Below, in pieces: positions 5,480-6,846 of a stretch of 6,846 nt of DNA; within the stretch, counting starts at the first letter, position 1; the number at the start of each line of letters is the position of its first letter. The notes under the pieces are model-generated. The model saw only the letters and a list, made by a program, of their open reading frames with translations, did no database searches and had not been told where the DNA came from. This stretch comes from an uncultured Erysipelotrichaceae bacterium (GTDB lineage Bacteria; Bacillota_I; Bacilli_A; Erysipelotrichales; Erysipelotrichaceae): assembly GCA_902796465.1 (NCBI GenBank), contig CADBPK010000181.1, forward strand, positions 1-6,846. Direction: 5' to 3'. The translations under genes and the position numbers were made by a program.

Positions 5480-6542
5480 GAAGATTCATGATCTCTGACA
5501 GATCTCCGAGTTTGGAGATCTGTTTTTTTATGAACCGGGCTTCATGGTAGTATGTGTCATCATCAATCAGGTTTCGGAAAGTATCGTGGATGGAATCGGC
5601 ATTCAGTTCTTCTTCGTATACAAAGGTTCCGAAATGATTTCTTTTTGCGGCAGAAGCGAGATAGGAACGAAGATATCCGTGATCCGTAATGATCAGCTGG
5701 GGAATGCCCAGCGTCATTGCCTGATTGAACAGATAGTCATTCCCGTCGTGTACGATACATGTACATCCCGCAAGCAGACCGGGTTTCGGATACCTGATCC
5801 ATTTGATGTTTTTTTCCGTATGCGGATTACAGCCGGGATGACTGAAATAGACAGAATAAGGCGTATCGAGAAATTCATGTTTCAGAATACGGATCTGTTT
5901 CATTTTGAGTTCACTGACAAAGATGCATATCCGGTTGTTTCTGCGTGTTCTTTTGATTCCTTCTTTCTGTGAACCGAATCGGTACAGGTCCTTGGCTTCG
6001 ATCGGCTGTGTAAGTGCATGACCGAAAGTGATCCGTCTGTCGCACATGGCATACAGGTCTTTCAGACTGAAGACGAGAGGAAAATGCCGCGTTTTCAGAA
6101 GCGCATTCAGAGGACGCAGACATCGGGATGGGAAGGATGTACCTTTATACATTTCACCGTTGACGATTGCCCAGCAGGGAATGCTGAATGCTTTCGCGGC
6201 GATGACAGCCGCAATACGGTCCATAGTTATGACCAGATCCGGTCTGTATTCCTGAATGACGGAAACAAGGATCTGAAAATCATTTTCCAGATATTCCTCT
6301 GTCAGAAATCCGTTTGAGTACAGATATTCTTCATAGCTTTTATTATCCTCGATCCGGTAGAATCTCTGCTTTTTCGCTTCCGGCGCAGGACAGGTCAGAA
6401 TGTTTGGAATGTTATTTTCAAGGGATGTACTGATCATAACGGAATGGGAATGTTTGATAAACAGTTCGGCCATATTGGCACACAGCCAGCCGGCTGCATC
6501 GAATCCCGGTGTTTTCAGCAAAGGTGTCATTAAGATTTTCAT
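5472..6542 (-). CDS. GT-B fold glycosyltransferase-like protein (divergent GT1/MGT-like)
   Basis: A 356-residue protein with the outline of a two-domain GT-B enzyme. The N-terminus [19 protein letters not shown] with [17 protein letters not shown] (21-37) resembles the first Rossmann domain of GT1 enzymes, which scan for 'GH...LA..L..RGHEV'. [20 protein letters not shown] (101-120) followed by [10 protein letters not shown] fits the next strand-helix pair. [20 protein letters not shown] (264-283) resembles the donor-binding 'HGG...EAL..G.P.L' signature. The HGG is changed to HDG, and ITDHGY replaces the usual DQ region. No membrane segment is seen in this frame. I place the start at 6542; the open frame further upstream overlaps upp and codes for an unrelated hydrophobic stretch. 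No ribosome binding site precedes the ATG. It overlaps the HAD stop by 8 bases and diverges from upp. The acceptor and donor sugar are unknown, and loss of activity is possible. Confidence 0.62.
   Translation of the reverse strand: MKILMTPLLKTPGFDAAGWLCANMAELFIKHSHSVMISTSLENNIPNILTCPAPEAKKQRFYRIEDNKSYEEYLYSNGFLTEEYLENDFQILVSVIQEYRPDLVITMDRIAAVIAAKAFSIPCWAIVNGEMYKGTSFPSRCLRPLNALLKTRHFPLVFSLKDLYAMCDRRITFGHALTQPIEAKDLYRFGSQKEGIKRTRRNNRICIFVSELKMKQIRILKHEFLDTPYSVYFSHPGCNPHTEKNIKWIRYPKPGLLAGCTCIVHDGNDYLFNQAMTLGIPQLIITDHGYLRSYLASAAKRNHFGTFVYEEELNADSIHDTFRNLIDDDTYYHEARFIKKQISKLGDLSEIMNLLR
5499..5529 (+). terminator. Intrinsic terminator of the HAD gene, embedded in the opposing coding sequence
   Basis: A perfect 9-bp stem (5499-5507 with 5514-5522) with a 6-base loop is followed by seven T (5523-5529), beginning 19 bases after the HAD stop. 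It lies wholly inside the last codons of the minus-strand glycosyltransferase gene. On the minus strand the same hairpin has no T-run, so it should act only on plus-strand transcripts. Confidence 0.85.
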
Positions 6543-6558
6543 GCGAATAGTGTATAAT
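6530..6558 (+). promoter_or_regulatory. Candidate promoter of upp
   Basis: A perfect TATAAT at 6553-6558 is preceded by TTAAGA (6530-6535, 4 of 6 to consensus) with the optimal 17-base spacer. The -35 lies in the first codons of the divergent glycosyltransferase gene. A start near 6565 gives a leader of about 27 bases containing AAGGAG. Confidence 0.65.
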
Positions 6559-6559
6559 A
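6554..6559 (-). promoter_or_regulatory. Possible -10 element of the glycosyltransferase gene
   Basis: On the minus strand TATTAT (6559-6554) overlaps the upp TATAAT. No -35 is recognisable at 15 to 18 bases upstream. The predicted start near 6547 would leave only about 5 bases before the ATG, in line with the absence of a ribosome binding site. Confidence 0.33.
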
Positions 6560-6575
6560 CTTTAAAGAAAAAGAG

Positions 6576-6581
6576 AAGGAG
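6576..6581 (+). promoter_or_regulatory. Ribosome binding site of upp
   Basis: AAGGAG lies 10 bases before the ATG at 6592, a slightly long but workable spacing. Confidence 0.7.
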
Positions 6582-6591
6582 TGGAAGTATT

Positions 6592-6846
6592 ATGCTTGAG
6601 GTATTAAACCATCCGTTAATAACCCATAAATTAACGTTAATGAGGAACAAGGATACAGGGACGAAGGATTTCCGTGAGAATCTGGATGAAATTGCGGAAC
6701 TGATGGCATATGAAGTATGCAGGGACCTGCCGACGGAACCGGTGCAGATCGAGACACCGATGGGACCGTGCACAGGATATCAGCTGAGCAGGGAAGTGGT
6801 TATCGTACCGATCTTAAGAGCAGGAATCGGACTGCTGGACGGAATC
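6592..6846 (+). CDS. upp: Uracil phosphoribosyltransferase, 5' part only
   Basis: The first 85 residues of a protein that continues past the right edge; the family is usually about 209 residues. It makes UMP from uracil and PRPP in pyrimidine salvage. The start [20 protein letters not shown] (1-20), then TGTKDFREN (22-30), [11 protein letters not shown] (37-47), [12 protein letters not shown] (54-65) and [14 protein letters not shown] (72-85), follow UPRT closely, including the LRAG loop. The PRPP-binding DPxLATG motif would come later and cannot be seen. The start is fixed by AAGGAG at 6576-6581. Upp follows glyA in Bacillus-type genomes and often precedes the atp operon, so ATP synthase genes may lie just beyond the window. 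It diverges from the glycosyltransferase across a 49-base gap. Confidence 0.95.
   Translation, partial: MLEVLNHPLITHKLTLMRNKDTGTKDFRENLDEIAELMAYEVCRDLPTEPVQIETPMGPCTGYQLSREVVIVPILRAGIGLLDGI

Noticed and set aside
5544..5972. A plus-strand frame of 142 codons opposite the glycosyltransferase gene.
   Set aside because: It has no recognisable domain and no good start signal, and the minus-strand frame has the GT-B-like motifs.
6543..6773. N-terminal extension of the glycosyltransferase frame into the upp region, with a hydrophobic run resembling a membrane segment.
   Set aside because: These codons are the antisense of upp and its leader. The GT-like N-terminus starts cleanly at MKILMTPL (6542).
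1..6846. CRISPR array, insertion sequence, tRNA or rRNA genes, or prophage.
   Set aside because: I saw no regularly spaced repeats, transposase motifs, terminal inverted repeats, tRNA-like folds or rRNA sequence on either strand.

Overview
The window looks like chromosomal DNA from a low-to-moderate GC member of the Bacillota (Firmicutes). Support for this is the strong AAGGAG-type ribosome binding sites, the short intergenic gaps with hairpin/U-tract terminators, the sigma-A-like TATAAT boxes and the families present. A gut anaerobe of the Erysipelotrichia or Clostridia type would fit, but I cannot name the genus. No rRNA, tRNA, CRISPR array, insertion sequence or prophage gene is visible. 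The sequence is dense housekeeping DNA with no gene-free stretch over 100 bases.

Layout from left to right: (1) the 3' end of a plus-strand hexapeptide-repeat, GlmU-like acyltransferase (to 364). (2) A two-way terminator hairpin, then a convergent minus-strand low-specificity L-threonine aldolase (386-1411). (3) A 39-base divergent promoter region. (4) A plus-strand run of sua5/ywlC (threonylcarbamoyl-AMP synthase), glyA (serine hydroxymethyltransferase) and a DUF1015 protein (1451-4555), closed by an intrinsic terminator. (5) A Cof-type HAD phosphatase (4640-5479), which overlaps the stop codon of a minus-strand GT-B/GT1-like glycosyltransferase (5472-6542). (6) A second short divergent region and the start of upp (uracil phosphoribosyltransferase), cut by the window edge.

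The first four complete genes share small amino-acid chemistry. Threonine aldolase cleaves threonine to glycine and acetaldehyde. Sua5 uses threonine to start t6A modification of tRNA. GlyA interconverts serine and glycine with a one-carbon unit. DUF1015 genes are often found near serine-biosynthesis genes in other genomes, and this one directly follows glyA. The order sua5 ... glyA ... upp also recalls the ywlC-...-glyA-upp-atp block of Bacillus subtilis. Here ywlE, rpiB and ywlG are absent, and DUF1015, the HAD gene and the glycosyltransferase lie between glyA and upp.

The most unusual content is in the control sequences rather than in a new gene system. Both divergent promoter regions carry a near-symmetric GTGT..TATAATAC core. 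Two genes (sua5 and the glycosyltransferase) have no ribosome binding site and a -10 box almost touching the start codon, which suggests leaderless mRNAs. One terminator sits inside the coding sequence of the opposing gene. Two hairpins use the extra-stable UUCG and CUUG tetraloops. The least understood proteins are DUF1015 and the divergent glycosyltransferase.
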